Of a stretch of 64,000 nt of DNA, positions 22,080-34,439 are shown one piece after another. The stretch is from contig CALNVZ010003435.1 of assembly GCA_940671915.1 (NCBI GenBank), positions 3,565,330 to 3,629,329 of the forward strand, read 5' to 3'. The notes under the pieces were generated by a model that was given only the letters and a program-made list of their open reading frames with translations, made no database searches and was not told where the DNA came from. The position numbers and the translations under genes were made by a program. The number at the start of each line of letters is the position of its first letter. Within the stretch, counting starts at the first letter, position 1. This stretch comes from Paracentrotus lividus (lineage: Eukaryota > Echinodermata > Echinoidea > Camarodonta > Echinidae).

Positions 22080-23550
22080 TACAATAGAGTAGGTGTATGT
22101 GGGAGTGTAAAATAAAACCGAAATCCTTCATTCTTTTGGTATAAGTTTTTAGTGCACTATAATTTATTTGCAGAATTATCTGTTTGTTTTCCTTTTGGTT
22201 TACTTACGAATAACTTTCGTCTACCGTAATTGCATATTCTTTATAACATTATCTCTTTCCACACACGTAGGCCGCCAATTTATATAGACCGAGATAAAAT
22301 ATTCTATTATCATTTTGTATTACTTGTATTATGCTAAACGAGTGAATTGTGTATTCATTAATTAACTAATCAAATAATATATTACATGACCTAGATCCCT
22401 CAAAAATTCCCATTCAAACTAGAGTGTGTGCAATATCTTCACACTCTCTTTTAAAAAAACAAGCATATTTCGTCATCAACTCAATTTCATCTCGTTGCTT
22501 CTCCAATACAATTGACTCAAAGACGACTATTTCATCAGGCCCTTTATCCTCTCTGTCACAATCAATGCAGTCAGTCTCTCATATCAATATTCTCCTAGTC
22601 GTAGCAGATCATTAGAAATAAACACTGAAATCTTTCGTCTCAGACCCTCACAGCTGCACCAATACCAAACGATGTCTTCAGTTTTTGTACTCCGTGTCTT
22701 ATAACCCTACGGTAACCAGATCATGATAACACGTATAAATAAGAAAGACTGTACCAGGGAAATTTCGGATAAGATTTTTGGCTTTTTCCCGCTATTGCTC
22801 TTTGAGCAGATATCATTTTTGCTCATACATGAAGTAGAAAGTAATAGGAACATGTTTGAATGAGAGACTAGCAAATTTTTTGGCATCAATTGAGTTTGAT
22901 TGAGACAATTGTCAGAGGGCTATCAGAGCTAATATCAAACGCGCTTTGGATATATTAAAAGCGTGCCTGGCTTGTCTACATGTCAGGTGAAATCAATATC
23001 AATCAAACTTCATTTCTTTGGACACGAGAGGGAAGCAGGGTGGGAATATGGTTCGTGTTTATGGATCATTATGACTTTAGGTCTTATAATTGATTTAATT
23101 TGAAATGGATTGATTGTTTTATTCTACCTGGCTGTCAAGAAAAGCAATTACATTATTTTTGGTAGGGGACCAGTGGACTTTATACATAATGTTCTCTCCG
23201 AGGGGTCAAATCCACTTTACATATAGTGGATTTAACAACACATAGGTTGTTCAAAAAGTGAAAACTAAAACAAGGTAGATCGCCACCACCCCCTAAATAA
23301 AAAGGCGATTCCGAGTGAAGGAACTTTGACTCCAAATCGAGTGGGAAAGCACTTTGGTTTGGATGAATTCAAGCCTATCTGTATCACTCGATGACAGAGT
23401 GAGTTCGTTATCCGGTTAATATCAACAAGCAGGCTGAACATCGTAAGCAAAGAAAGAAAATGAATATGTTGACATGAGACACATGAAGAGGTCTTGGTTG
23501 GTTGTTTTATTTTACCCGACTGGTAGGAAGAAATTAATACTTATAAGTAA
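22080..23550. other. AT-rich DNA without a recognised gene
   Basis: I see no exon, hairpin or repeat terminus of note. Confidence 0.5.
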
Positions 23551-23557
23551 GTAACCT

Positions 23558-23705
23558 GAGGGCCTACAGCTTTAAGCCCTATCCCAGGGACTTGATATTG
23601 GGTATTAATGCCTTACCAAAGGGCACTAGAGCATCGACTTTGTTTCGATCCGGGGATCTCCCAGTTACGATACCACTGCTCTACCGACAGAGCTCAACCA
23701 ACTGA

Positions 23706-23706
<1 letters not shown>
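23558..23706 (-). mobile_element. tRNA-derived SINE
   Basis: Read on the minus strand it starts CTCAGTTGGTTGAGCTCTG, then has GGTAGAGCAGTGG and a B-box-like CCGGATCGAAAC. Next come GTGCCCTTTGGTAAGGCATT and a tail with GTCCCTGGGATAGGG. The head is typical of tRNA-related SINEs. The 5' end abuts a (GA)n tract, so the insertion lies at a microsatellite edge. Confidence 0.7.
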
Positions 23707-23757
<51 letters not shown>

Positions 23758-23775
23758 GAGAGACAGAGACTGTGA
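23707..23775. repeat. (GA)n microsatellite
   Basis: A nearly pure GA tract of about 40 bp continues into (GACA)n and GA-rich DNA. Confidence 0.95.
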
Positions 23776-24029
23776 GAGGAAAGAAGAAACAGGAGATAGA
23801 AAGAGAGAAGGAGAAATACACGAAGAGAAATCACACAACGATATGATATCAATGAGAGAAAATGCACACTGAAAGAAAATAAGATAAAAGGTTAAATAAA
23901 AAGCAGACTATTCTCAATCCATATATGAACACTTCTTCATTCTTTTCAACTTGAATATTTCCCTCAAATACATGACGTCGCGTGAATTTTCACGTTTGAA
24001 CCTGTAGCTATAATATCCTTCTCATCGAG

Positions 24030-24480
24030 CCATATACACAACGAGCACTGCACACGTGACCGATAGGTCTTTGACCGCTCCCTGTACGGGATGGATGTGT
24101 CTCTGGGAAAGAGGCATCCCTTGTACATCGACGCCATTGCTCAACAACTCCACACAGCCTCGGGGCCATTTTCGCGACTGGTCACTGCTTACTAATTATA
24201 TCTTCAGATCTTCTTCAAGAAATGAGCTTTCTTCATCTATCGTCTTCAGTAGGCTTTGTTTTACGCCCGCCCCCTCGGGCCTCTAAACAGTCGATAAATC
24301 CGTGGTAAGACAATACTCCTTTGAGCGGGGTAGATAATACTACGCCCAGGTCCCTTCAACCCCTCGGAAGGTACACCACAAAGGATGGGGGCAAGGGCGA
24401 GGTTCCTCGGTCACCCCCTCCAGCGAATTTGCAGCCTAGGGCCGTGTCCAAACCAATACCTCATTACATGACTTCAGTTG
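24030..24480. promoter_or_regulatory. GC-richer unique island, candidate cis-regulatory DNA
   Basis: This is the longest non-repetitive, CpG-containing, GC-richer stretch in the first half of the window. It holds CCGTGGT and ACCACA (RUNX-like, opposite strands) and AGATAA (GATA-like). Open frames of 62-76 codons show no recognisable protein. It could also be part of an untranslated exon. Confidence 0.2.
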
Positions 24481-24509
24481 ATCGAATCTCATCATATCCA
24501 TTTACATAA

Positions 24510-25440
24510 AACTCTTTAAAAATTCTCCAGTTTCGCTTTGAGGTTAAATGCATAAAAGTAAATTACCACGTGGATATACCCGAGCAATGCACAATGTATA
24601 AGATACTAGTCGAAAAAGTATGTACTTATGGAAATATTCCAAGCATAATTAATGTCTTAACATATTTATTGGAATGAAATAATAATGCTTTCTATATCTA
24701 CATTTCTACACAAGTGCCACCGTAAAATCACTTCCACGATAGTGTTGAGATATAGGGTGACCTGAAATCAACTGGGCACGAACAGCGCTATCATAACACA
24801 CGTCGTCATATGATTAGCTTCATATCCATGATAAATCTCTTTAGTTCGCCCCTGGACGAAGGGAATCTATAGAGGTGATTTTGCGCAGGACGAGGTGGCT
24901 AAAGAGAGGTCAGGTAGCGGACAAAAAAAATGGAGTGGAAAATATAATCGTTGATTAGGTTTGACTTTAAGAGAAGATGATTGATTGAGGATGGATAAAA
25001 TGGATTAGAAAGAAATTGAGAGAGGAGGCTAAAATTATATTCCAATGTCATCATTGTTGACCCATGCGATAAAAGAAATTTTTATTGCAATACTCGGGAG
25101 TATGCAGTGAGTATTATAATTAATATGATTAGTTTAACATTTTAAAATAATATTGACAATGCCTTCGTTTAAATTCTCTCTAGTATATATTATAGAGTAT
25201 GTGATTTAGTCATTCTTATCATCCTCATAATCAAATCTACCACAAAAATCTGTATCATTGAAGATCAATTTTACGCTTGCGCAAATCACCTGAACAACAC
25301 TGCCACCACCGTCATCATTAGCATCAACATCATCATAATCACCAAGACTAACCATATATTAATCAATAATTTTTCATGCTATTAGCTAACATAGCCATCT
25401 TTTACACACTTCGACCACCACTGGTATCATCATCATCACC
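24510..25440. other. AT-rich DNA without a recognised gene
   Basis: Nothing recognised. ATC repeats begin to appear near 25290. Confidence 0.5.
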
Positions 25441-25444
25441 ACTA

Positions 25445-25561
25445 CACTCTAAAAATAAAAATGAAGGGTAAAAATTATTGCCATACATAAAACCAGTTGA
25501 CTTGGAATGGCGTATTGTCTCAATGGACCAAGAATTGTGTCATTTTTTTTTTTTTGAAGTG
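25445..25561. mobile_element. 117 bp MITE with CACTCTAAAAA / CACTTCAAAAA ends
   Basis: TA flanks both sides (25443-25444 and 25562-25563). The left end is CACTCTAAAAATAAAAATGA and the right end, reverse complemented, is CACTTCAAAAAAAAAAAAAT. These termini match those of the tRNA-core element at 26333-26869 and the GGTGTT element at 32754-32889, although the interiors differ. Confidence 0.6.
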
Positions 25562-25563
25562 TA

Positions 25564-26891
25564 AGATCATCACTATCATTAAGATAATAGCATCAGCATC
25601 GTCATCACCACCATTAAAGGGAATCTAGTGGGATAGATGAAGAAAATTATTAGGAGCTTTCCTGTTACTTTCATGATATTTGGGAAGAATATCATAATAA
25701 AAAGCTCCACAAGAAAAGATTGCTCTTCGAATGCCCTAATATGAATATGATCCAAAATATACCACACAGCTGACATGTTTGGGTCCCGAACATTTTGTGT
25801 TGCCCCATACATGCATTTCTGTGTAAGTGCATATTACTCAAAGCTGAATTGGGTCGATTTCTTATCATTTTGGCGATTCCAAAACCTCACAGCACAAAAT
25901 AATGCTTAGGTGAACTGTTATGAACATTTCCAAATCACTTTTAGACAGTGTCTTCCACATTTCAATGTCATGAATAGAACACTAGTTTCACTTTAATAGT
26001 ATCATATCATCATCCTTATCATGACATTATCATCATCATCGTAAAGACTACAATCATAATCATCACCACCATTAATACTACCATTATCATCATCATGACA
26101 TTTTCATCATCATCATTATCATCATCGTCATCAAGACTACCATCATCATCATCATCAAGACTACCATCGTCATTATCACCACCACAATTAATACTACCAT
26201 TATAATCCTTTAACACTACCATTATCGTCATCGTCATCATTACATTATCATTATCATCATCATCAGGACTACCATCGTCATCATCATCATCACCACCATT
26301 AATACTACCATTATCATCATCCTTTAATACTACACTCCAAAAACTGAAGTGCTAATTTCTGGGTGCTCGTATAGTGACTGCAATCGAAGTGCTATATCAG
26401 CACCTGGTGTGCTATTTTAGCACTTGCCCAAGTGTTAATTTATCAACAACAAAAAATGTTCAATGTCGATATGGGATTCGAATCAGGTTCCACCTAGACA
26501 TGGAAGAGTACCGCTGACCGTTACCAATAGACCAACGTAGATCTCGCTAACTGAATTTAATTATGACAGCATAGTAGATGATTATCATGATTATGGCAAA
26601 TAACAAGAAAGTTCATCATGCAACAATATGATCTGATAGCAATCGTGAGATGTGAATTGGTCTAACGTGCTCGTCAGCGCTTCTCTTGCAGGGGACCCAG
26701 GTTCGAATCCCAACGATGTCACGCGGCCGTTTTTGCCCATATTGGCTGAAAGTTCAGCTCACGTGAAAGTGCTAAAACAGCACTTTGAGTGCAGTCACTA
26801 TGCAAGCTCTTAAAAAGTGCTGATTTCAGCCTCTGAAGAGCTAAAAACAGCACTTCAATTTTTAGAGTGTATTATTATCATATTTATCTGA

Positions 26892-26922
<31 letters not shown>

Positions 26923-27200
26923 AGCACCACCACCAATTAAACTACCATTATCATTTCCCTTATCACTTAGTTCATGATGATGATGATCATAATCATCATC
27001 TTCTTCATCATATACCATTATCATCATCCTTTAATACTATTATCATCATATTTATCTGACATCATCATCATCATCATCATGAGCACCACCACCATTTAAA
27101 CTACCATTATCATTTCCCTTATCACTTTGTTCATGATGATGATGATGATCATAATCATAATAATAATCATCATCATCATCATCGTCATCATCACAATTTG
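25564..27200. repeat. (ATC)n/(ATG)n trinucleotide field
   Basis: Imperfect ATC, ACC and ATT triplets cover most of this stretch in a recurring phrase (CACCATTAATACTACCATT...). It is split by the element at 26333-26869. A second-level duplication is visible at about 26872-26995 and 27040-27160 (TTATCTGACATCATCATC). Asp/Asp-rich or Met/Ile-rich open frames here reflect the triplet and are not genes. Confidence 0.9.
26333..26869 (-). mobile_element. AGCACTT-iterated element with two opposed tRNA-like cores, copy 2
   Basis: TA flanks 26331-26332 and 26870-26871. The ends are CACTCCAAAAACTGAAGTGC and, reverse complemented, CACTCTAAAAATTGAAGTGC. AGCACTT/AAGTGCT words fill both ends. Two tRNA-like blocks face each other. 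One, on the minus strand (about 26462-26550), has B box GATTCGAATCC. The other, on the plus strand (about 26655-26720), has GGTTCGAATCC at 26700. It is the reverse-oriented and fuller relative of 19686-20171. It is embedded in the (ATC)n field and has no protein frame. Confidence 0.85.
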
Positions 27201-27289
27201 CTCGGAGCAATCTATTAGCTCAAGCAAACCATTTAAACGTCACTCCCATCACTTCCAACACCAACACCACCACCACCATCAGCATCATC

Positions 27290-27430
27290 CTCGCATCGAA
27301 CTCCCCTGTGCACTCTCCCTGTCTTCATTATCTATTCATGAGGTTCGACCCCTGTCCAGCTAAGCGTTCCCAGATCGGCGACTACGCGAGGTGACGATCA
27401 GCGGTCAATTAGCGGACACAGCGGTCAAAG
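27290..27430. promoter_or_regulatory. GC-richer island beside the triplet field
   Basis: A short unique CpG-containing stretch with AGCGGTCAA and AGCGGACACAGCGGTCAAAG words. No frame is protein-like. Candidate regulatory DNA only. Confidence 0.15.
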
Positions 27431-27518
27431 TCATCCATGATGACACAAGAAAAGGACACGTGACAATCATGATATTAGATAGCAGGAGAGTGGTAAATCC
27501 TAAATGGTAATACATCAT

Positions 27519-27832
27519 GGCCTGTATTCACAAAGATGTCCTAAAGTAGAGCCTAACTTAAATCTGTGGTTTAACTATGAGTAGCATAATGTGACACAAT
27601 CTTTCAATGTTGGTATGTTCCTTACACGTTTACTGGGTTCAGAAATCGTTCTTTAGTGGTTAGGAAAACTTTTTAACTTATCATTCCCAGACACCTTTTA
27701 AGAGTTTCAGTACAAAAAATTATGATAAATCTAAAATCTATTTTTCCGGATTGTGTCACATTTTACTAGCCATAGTTAAAACAAATTTAAGCTGTGCTTA
27801 ACAACATTAGGTCATCTTTGTGAATACGGGCT
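27519..27832. mobile_element. 314 bp fold-back MITE, GCCTGTATTCACAAAGA ends
   Basis: The ends are GGCCTGTATTCACAAAGATG on the left and, reverse complemented, GCCCGTATTCACAAAGATG on the right. Inner arms (AATGTGACACAATC near 27590 and GATTGTGTCACATT near 27755) extend the inverted repeat to about 90 bp. No protein frame is present. Confidence 0.85.
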
Positions 27833-27839
27833 CAGAGCT

Positions 27840-28690
27840 TAAGGTAACCATGGGTGCAGCTTCTAACATCACACGTGATCATCAGCTTTACGAACAAGGT
27901 GAAACCGTTGACGAAGCACCACCTGATCACGATCAGAGTTTCACACTTCAGAGTTTATTTTAACGTCATTATTTTCTGAAGCCATCAAATACACCACGTG
28001 CATGAACACAAATCATGCGCATAAGTATCTGAAGCCGCGTCACGAAAGTAAAATGATCTATTTTTAAAATAGGAAACAATCCAAAAGCTTAAACGACAAG
28101 TTTCTTCTTCCGGAATACAATTGATTTCTTTCAAAAATAGAATGCGGTCTGTCTGTCTATCCTCAAGTATTAATACTCTTCACAATATCGGCTATCATTT
28201 CCTTATTTTATTTACATGATTGAGTTACCGCAAAACAATATTTATCTCTGCTAAATACCATCGCCACATTCCACTTGAAATTAATGAATTATTTAAACAT
28301 GATTAATGTTACACATTGCTATTTCCGTACGCATATTTACACAAAAGATTGTTTCATGTGATCAGTGTCATGTCCAAGGAGTTAATACTTAATAATAGCT
28401 CATTTTGTAAGACATGTACATTTTAAACAATTAGGTTCTTAGCATATCACTTGACAAAGGAATATATTTCATATTCACCAAATCATCAGTTCATTTCATT
28501 ATTATTTAACATTCATAATCATATTTCGTAAAACAGGAGAGGTGATGTAGTTACGTGGATTAAACCAAATTCATTTTAAACTATTAACGGAGATTTTCGA
28601 TTCGAGCCCCTGTGCGTCAATGCTGTCCGTTGACAAAAATTCGTTACTCTTATTTACAAATTTCTTTGAAAGAACATAAAATGTAAAAAA
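27840..28690. other. AT-rich DNA without a recognised gene
   Basis: There is a CACGTG-containing patch at 27870-28000 but no clear element or exon. Confidence 0.45.
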
Positions 28691-28696
28691 CCAAAT

Positions 28697-28868
28697 GCCC
28701 GTATTCTGGTGTCGAGTATAAACTTTGTACTTGGGTTAGCATGCATTCTCTATCGAGAGTCAGTGACAATAGACTCGCGCTTCAATGACTCTCCATTATA
28801 TAGAATAAATGCTAACCGAAGTTTGTACATATTTCTGGTACAAAGTTAGTACTTGACCCAATAATACA
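28697..28868. mobile_element. 170 bp fold-back MITE
   Basis: The arms pair over about 65 bp: ACTTTGTAC, GGTTAGCAT and GAGAGTC on the left mirror GACTCTC, ATGCTAACC and GTACAAAGTTAGTAC on the right. The outer left word GCCCGTATTCTGG resembles the terminus of 27519-27832, but the rest does not. Confidence 0.75.
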
Positions 28869-28869
28869 G

Positions 28870-30385
28870 AAGATGGATTTTTCGACGTAAAAGACGATAA
28901 GCTTGGTGTATTCTCTCCATGTGCGTACGTATGTGACTTCTGGGCATTAACAATTCGGTGACTCCGCCGCGCCGCCTTTACACAGTAATAAACGAGGTTG
29001 TAAGCGAAAGTGGAGCAAGCGAAAACAAATTGCGTTCTGTATGTCGCAAACTCAACGATATGTTTTTGAGGGGCAAACTACCGTTATGATTTGCTAATTA
29101 TTTTTACATTGAAATTTCAAAATATTCTTGCTCATATATGTGTGGCTCTCTCTTTTTTCTTCTTTTTTTTTTATTGTGTTATGTGTCATGAGAAAGAAGA
29201 AAGATGAATTTCGAGATTATGCACTTAATATTTCGTTAATATTCACTGAGAAAAATGACTGACCATTTCTGTTCCACTTTTTCTGGGACGCATTATATAT
29301 ACACCGGGCTTCGAACACCATATATCCCATTTTGTTCTATGAGAACAAAATATCATTCTCTATATCATTAGTGAAAGGTCTATTACAGGGTTATCATAAT
29401 TTAGAATCTGTAATTCGGACATGAACATCAGCTGACCTCTTAGCCGAGTAACAGGGACATAAACAGCGAGATGAAACATGTACTCGCATACACGATCTTT
29501 ATCACCTTCTAAATACGATGTACCGATGAAACATTTAATACGTAGAGAGATCAATGATTATATGGGTTGCGATAGGAACTAGCACAATACACAATCAGAT
29601 AATGGAATAGAGTTCATGTAAAGGGTAGGCCCATCATATTTAGGGTATGGTGTTCAAAGCCCGGTATATAAATGAAATTATTAATGAGATTGGAGATCAC
29701 GCGCCTATAGAATAGACTCGCGGCATCGATGAAAAGACTAAATGACTCTGTAATACAATGGTTGGACACGACATGAATTATTGGAAAATAAAGCCACATT
29801 ATTTTGAAGCACATCTAATTAAATACTCCTTCCCAACACATTTGGATTTGAATGTAGGCCTAAAGCATTAGGACTACCGAGCTGAGTCGCAGTATATCTC
29901 GCATTTCAAATGCAGTGGATAATCACTTACTTTGATAAACTGTTTAAAACTAAACTGAATATCTTTGTTTGATTATAATATATAATATATACAATATATT
30001 GATATATATGAATTCACATTCTCTAGGGTAAAAAATATATAGGGCCTATACAAAATGTGGGCCTTCAAAAAATATATTTATCACATAATGACATTCAAGA
30101 TTTAAGCCTACAAATTGTATTCTAATAATTATAATAATTGTTTAATATTTTGCAAAATTTCAAATTGGCTCTCAGCGTATACGATCAAAACAAAAATATT
30201 TTTGTCATATTCTGCTGTATACAAACTATACCCAAATGTGTGTGTATACATCCGTCATGGCGATGACGATGATGGCTAATTGCGAAGGCTATTTTCCCGA
30301 GTGACCAGGGGTCTGCCCATCCAATACTTGTACGATCACGCCATTGGTCACCCGGGGCTACATCTAGCGACTGACCGTCTGTCCT
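28870..30385. other. Unassigned DNA with a possible MITE remnant
   Basis: TTTTTCTGGGACGCATTATA at 29278-29297 resembles the right terminus of the 9022-9537 family, without a matching left end. A GC-richer patch lies at 30245-30390. I see no exon. Confidence 0.4.
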
Positions 30386-30386
30386 C

Positions 30387-30835
30387 CAGGTCATCATCAA
30401 TTTCTCTTCATATATCTCTATCTTCTCCTTCTTCTCCTCTTTCCTATATTATTCTCTTATTCGTTTACCATCTCTCTCTCTCTCTCTCTTGTGTTTCCTG
30501 CTGTTTTCATCCATTTTATTTATAAATATGACCCAAGTATGTTATGATACCGTCTTTTCTACAGGTCATCATCACTTTATCTTCATTTATCTCTCTGTCA
30601 TCATTTCCTCTTTCCTATACTATTCTCTTTTCCTTTTACCATCTCTCTCTCTGTCTTGTGTTTTGTCACTCACTTTCTTCATCTCTATCTCTCTCTCTTC
30701 ATGCATCTCTTCCATCCATGCTATTATTCTCTTTTTTCATGTACCACGCCTCTCTCTCTCTCTCTCTCTCTCTCTTGTGTTTCTTTTCGTGTTGCCGTTT
30801 TCACCCATTTTATTTATAAATCTGACCCATAAAAC
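30387..30835 (+). repeat. CT-rich composite tandem repeat
   Basis: CAGGTCATCATCA begins units at about 30389 and 30562. CCATTTTATTTATAAAT followed by TGACCCA ends units at about 30510 and 30808. The bodies are (CT)n-rich. Ser/Leu-rich open frames over it are not genes. The layout resembles the CT block at 3297-4095, but the cores are unrelated. Confidence 0.75.
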
Positions 30836-30839
30836 TATG

Positions 30840-31435
30840 TTGTAATTTCTCTATCACAGAAAACAGAGAATATAGATAATATTTTAGAATCTAATACATA
30901 TCAACGAAAAGATTTAAATTATCTTTTATTACATGGGAGGGGCTCGTAGGAATATAGAGATAACATTTCACGTCATTTATTTATATCACAGTACTTTTAC
31001 AATTATCATTACAATAATGGTATATAACACCAATCATCTACACAAATTAGTCAGTCATGTTTTGTATTCCTCTATGTGTCATATTCATCTGAAATTACAC
31101 CTTCTGACTTCGTATTCAATTAGGTAAAAGTTCGTAACTATAACTTTTATTTTTAGATACCATTTTAGTACGTCAGACATAATCCATTAATAATGCAATT
31201 TTCATACGCACAATAATATTATTTCCAGTTTTAATATTGCGTGCGGTTTTCTAATTCAAAGTGCAATTCTATCTATTTACGTTTTATAAAACTTCAGTTG
31301 ACTCTAAAGACCATTGATGAAACTACAGATTATTAAAGTTTGTTTTTCTGCATATACATTAAATTCGTTAACGCAATCAGCATCACTTCCATGGCCTACA
31401 TCACATCGTCATTACCATAATGATAAAAATCATAA
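30840..31435. other. AT-rich DNA, nothing recognised
   Basis: I see no exon or element terminus. Confidence 0.5.
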
Positions 31436-31439
31436 TCAT

Positions 31440-31993
31440 CACTGTTAAAAAAAAACCCAGAAAAGTTCTTGAGGCAGGGCTTGAAGAACACTAATCTTAC
31501 TGCACAATTTACAAATTACAGAAAAATTGGTATATTGGGTATGACATTTTTTACAAATTTCCTTCAATGAAAGACTTTTTTCCTTTTTAAAAACAGACCT
31601 GTTCTGTTAAATTGCAGAAAATTTCCAGAATATACCAATTTTTCTGCAATTTTACTGTTGTGTTAACAATTGTGCAATAAGATTACAGGTGTTCTTGAAG
31701 CCTTGTTGCAAGAACATTTTCTGGGTTTTTTTTTTAAAGGAGAAAAAAACAAAAACAGAATCATTCTGTATATTCTGGAAATTTTCTGCAATTTAACAGA
31801 ACAGATATATTTAAAAAAAGGAAAAAAGTCTTTTATTTTTTAATTCTACAGGAAATTTGTAAAATTTCATACCCCACATAATACAAATTTTCTGTAATCT
31901 AACTGCAAATTGTGCAGTAAGATTACAGATGTTCTTGAAACCCTGCTGCAAGAACTTGTCTGTTTTTTTTTTAGGAGAAAATTTCTAACAGTG
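31440..31993. mobile_element. Composite fold-back of the CAGAA/TTCTG family
   Basis: The ends are CACTGTTA on the left and TAACAGTG on the right, followed inward by an A/T run and AAGTTCTTG(A/C)(G/A)GCAGGG. A third copy of the terminal block, in right-end orientation, sits in the middle (GATTACAGGTGTTCTTGAAG at 31681-31700), so the element looks like a fold-back with an extra internal end. CTGCAATTTAACAGAACAG and TTTTCTGCAA words recur. 14240-14585 is a decayed relative. Confidence 0.8.
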
Positions 31994-31999
31994 TTGTTA

Positions 32000-32745
32000 T
32001 CTGATTTTCAATAGCGTTCCGTTACAAGATCAGCACAGGTCGTTAAAACATCACTTAAATGTCAAAAGCATAAAATGGAGAGCTTAGCCACTTACGACCT
32101 CGAAATAAGATTTGACATGAACTGTTTAAATGCCATAACACTTTTTGTTTCTCGTAGAATCCAGATGATATGTATTTTGTTGTGCCAAGTCCACTGGACC
32201 CCCATTTTATTCGTCATAATCATGAGAATAGTCAACCGACCGGGACCTTAGCGTATATTTTAATAGCCCATCGCAATGAGATGATTTTAATGTATTATTG
32301 ATTTGACAGTAATTATTGAGGTGACCAATTTGGGTGAGATCATCACGAAAGGGGTATTAAAGGTCAATATTTCATAAAGAAAATCATTGTATATATTCAA
32401 CTTGTAAAGATGGACGAATGAGATGATATATCAATTCTTGAATAACTATATATATCATGAACTTCACAGTTAATGATTTAAAGAGGGCAACCAGCTTGGG
32501 ACTTTCATTATCGGGGGGGGGGGGGAATACTCCGGATTGTACTATGACTAAGTGATGAATTCAAAAGCTTTTTGCTCCTACATCACGATGAAAAGATTTT
32601 ATTATATTAATAGTTTGTGATCAGCCGGGATACAAATTTGAAATCATAATTGGAAAGCGGAGGAGGATGTGTTGTTAACAAAATACGTCACAATGCCTTT
32701 ATTTATCCTATATTAATGAGTTAATCGTTCATAGATGAGACCAGC
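32000..32745. other. AT-rich DNA, nothing recognised
   Basis: There is a G11-13 run near 32513-32525. No exon is seen. Confidence 0.5.
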
Positions 32746-32753
32746 TTTGGGTG

Positions 32754-32889
32754 CACTTCAAAAACGGTGGTGTTACATTAACACTACGTCTTTATACATT
32801 TGTAGAACAACTCTCATTGTGGTGTTGTCCTATATAAACGCCAGTGGTGTTTATTTAACACCAATTTAACACCAACGTTTTTAAAGTGT
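32754..32889. mobile_element. 136 bp MITE with iterated GGTGTT/AACACC words
   Basis: The ends are CACTTCAAAAACGG and, reverse complemented, CACTTTAAAAACGTTGGTGT. GGTGTT or AACACC occurs six to seven times: direct in the left half and reversed in the right half (TTTAACACCAATTTAACACC). Termini resemble those of 25445-25561 and 26333-26869, but the iterated word differs. Confidence 0.65.
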
Positions 32890-32894
32890 GAGAT

Positions 32895-33795
32895 CTTCAT
32901 GGAGATAGCATAGTAGGAGAAAAACACTTTATTGTTTCACAGGTCCGAATTGATGACCGAAGTTATAATATATAGGACAAAATGACCGTTTGCATGTCGG
33001 ACGGGAGCTAGGGAAAGGAAAATATTGAGTGGTCAACGCTCCCATAGACAATATCTAGATGACAAACCACCAGATCCTGAATAGTTGAAGCGGTATTAGG
33101 GATTGAGTGATGTTGTACTCTTCTCATCATCGGATATTTAATTAGAACGAAATCCAGCCTGAATATCGGTCACCTACAACTGCAGGCTCCTGATTATTTA
33201 GACAGCAAACAGTAGAAATATATAATGTCGACATTATGTCGCTGGTTTTACTATGTTGCTGGTCAATACCTCCATCGCCATGCCGATTTAAAAACAAGAT
33301 AACTATTTTCATGATGTTTGTGAAGATATGTCTTTAGAGGAGCAAATGAACCAGGACCAACTTTTGGGATACTGACCAATACAAGCAATCTTCTTCCATC
33401 ATCAAGTACAAACAACTATACTGGCCAATAAGGTATGTACCAACGGTGTCGGTATCCGATTTTAATTTTTCAGAGCTTTAGTCTTGCGAAGATGTCTGAC
33501 AATTAGAACTAATTGTGCTAAGCATACAAAGCAGTTATCAAATAGTGAAAGGTCAATTCACTGTTGTGTTTGTATTCGCATTACACGTGGATGTCTGTTG
33601 TTATATTTCTACTAGTATATACATCCATGTATTCAAATAATTTTAGTGGTATTTATACTGATTTTGTCAGCTTTCGTTTTAAATACACCAACATAAACCA
33701 AATAATTTGCCTCAAATTCTGTGACACTGTCTTGCATTCTTATATCAAATCCATTCCATACCAATTTTATCACATTCATTTTGGCCAAATTGATA
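32895..33795. other. Unassigned DNA with one 85-codon frame
   Basis: A plus-strand frame at 33564-33821 runs into the next MITE and shows no domain. It is not called as a gene. Confidence 0.4.
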
Positions 33796-33800
33796 TTATA

Positions 33801-33997
33801 GATTTTCCCGGTCAATTTTAAACTCTTTGCAATCGAATTCGTTTATGTTCACTCAATTTAAACGATACCTCATGGAGCGGAGTTATCGTTCAATTGAATT
33901 AACGTTTAGATTTTTAATCGCGATCACATTTCGGACGAAAGTGCTTGTAAGAATTGTCAAATTGATCGGCGATAGTTTAAACTTGACCGGGAAAACC
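33801..33997. mobile_element. MITE of the GGTTTTCCCGGTCAA family, copy 2
   Basis: The left end is GATTTTCCCGGTCAATTTTA after TA. The right end, reverse complemented, is GGTTTTCCCGGTCAAGTTTA before TA. It is the shortest (197 bp) and best-preserved copy in the window. Confidence 0.85.
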
Positions 33998-34203
33998 TAT
34001 ATTATCCACAATTTGACCTAAATACGACATCATTTTTGGGGATGAATCATACAAATATCGCATGCTCTATCATGCAATATACAGGATTATATATGTGAAT
34101 GAATGTTTATGGATAATTTACTATTTTTAGTTCATATATCGTCCAGTGATGCTGTATTAATAGAACATGTGATATTTATTATAGTAAATAGCCCCCATAG
34201 ATC

Positions 34204-34223
34204 NNNNNNNNNNNNNNNNNNNN
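34204..34223. other. 20-base N gap
   Basis: This is a run of unknown bases, an assembly gap of nominal length. The true length between the flanks is unknown, and any open frame crossing it is meaningless. Confidence 1.
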
Positions 34224-34310
34224 TTAAATGGGATTTGAAATGGTTCAATAAGGGAGGTATCTCTCTGATATAGAAAAAAATATCGTTTGATATACCACAA
34301 ATTGAACAAC

Positions 34311-34435
34311 ATGTGCACTGGCGTAAATCCGTAAAGAATGCTTTTCATCAGGGGGGATATTACATAACAATACAAAGCGCCACCCCCCCCCTGATGAATA
34401 GAAAGCGGGAATGGATTTACCCCAGTGGACATGTG
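34311..34435. mobile_element. 125 bp palindromic MITE
   Basis: CACTGGCGTAAATCC at the left pairs with GGATTTACCCCAGTG at the right. The inner arms continue with TTCATCAGGGGGG and CCCCCCTGATGAA. The loop is about 25 bp. Confidence 0.75.
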
Positions 34436-34439
34436 ACTA

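Noticed and set aside
26019-26240. Asp-rich open frame
   Set aside because: Translation of the ATC/ATG triplet field; no start context or domain.
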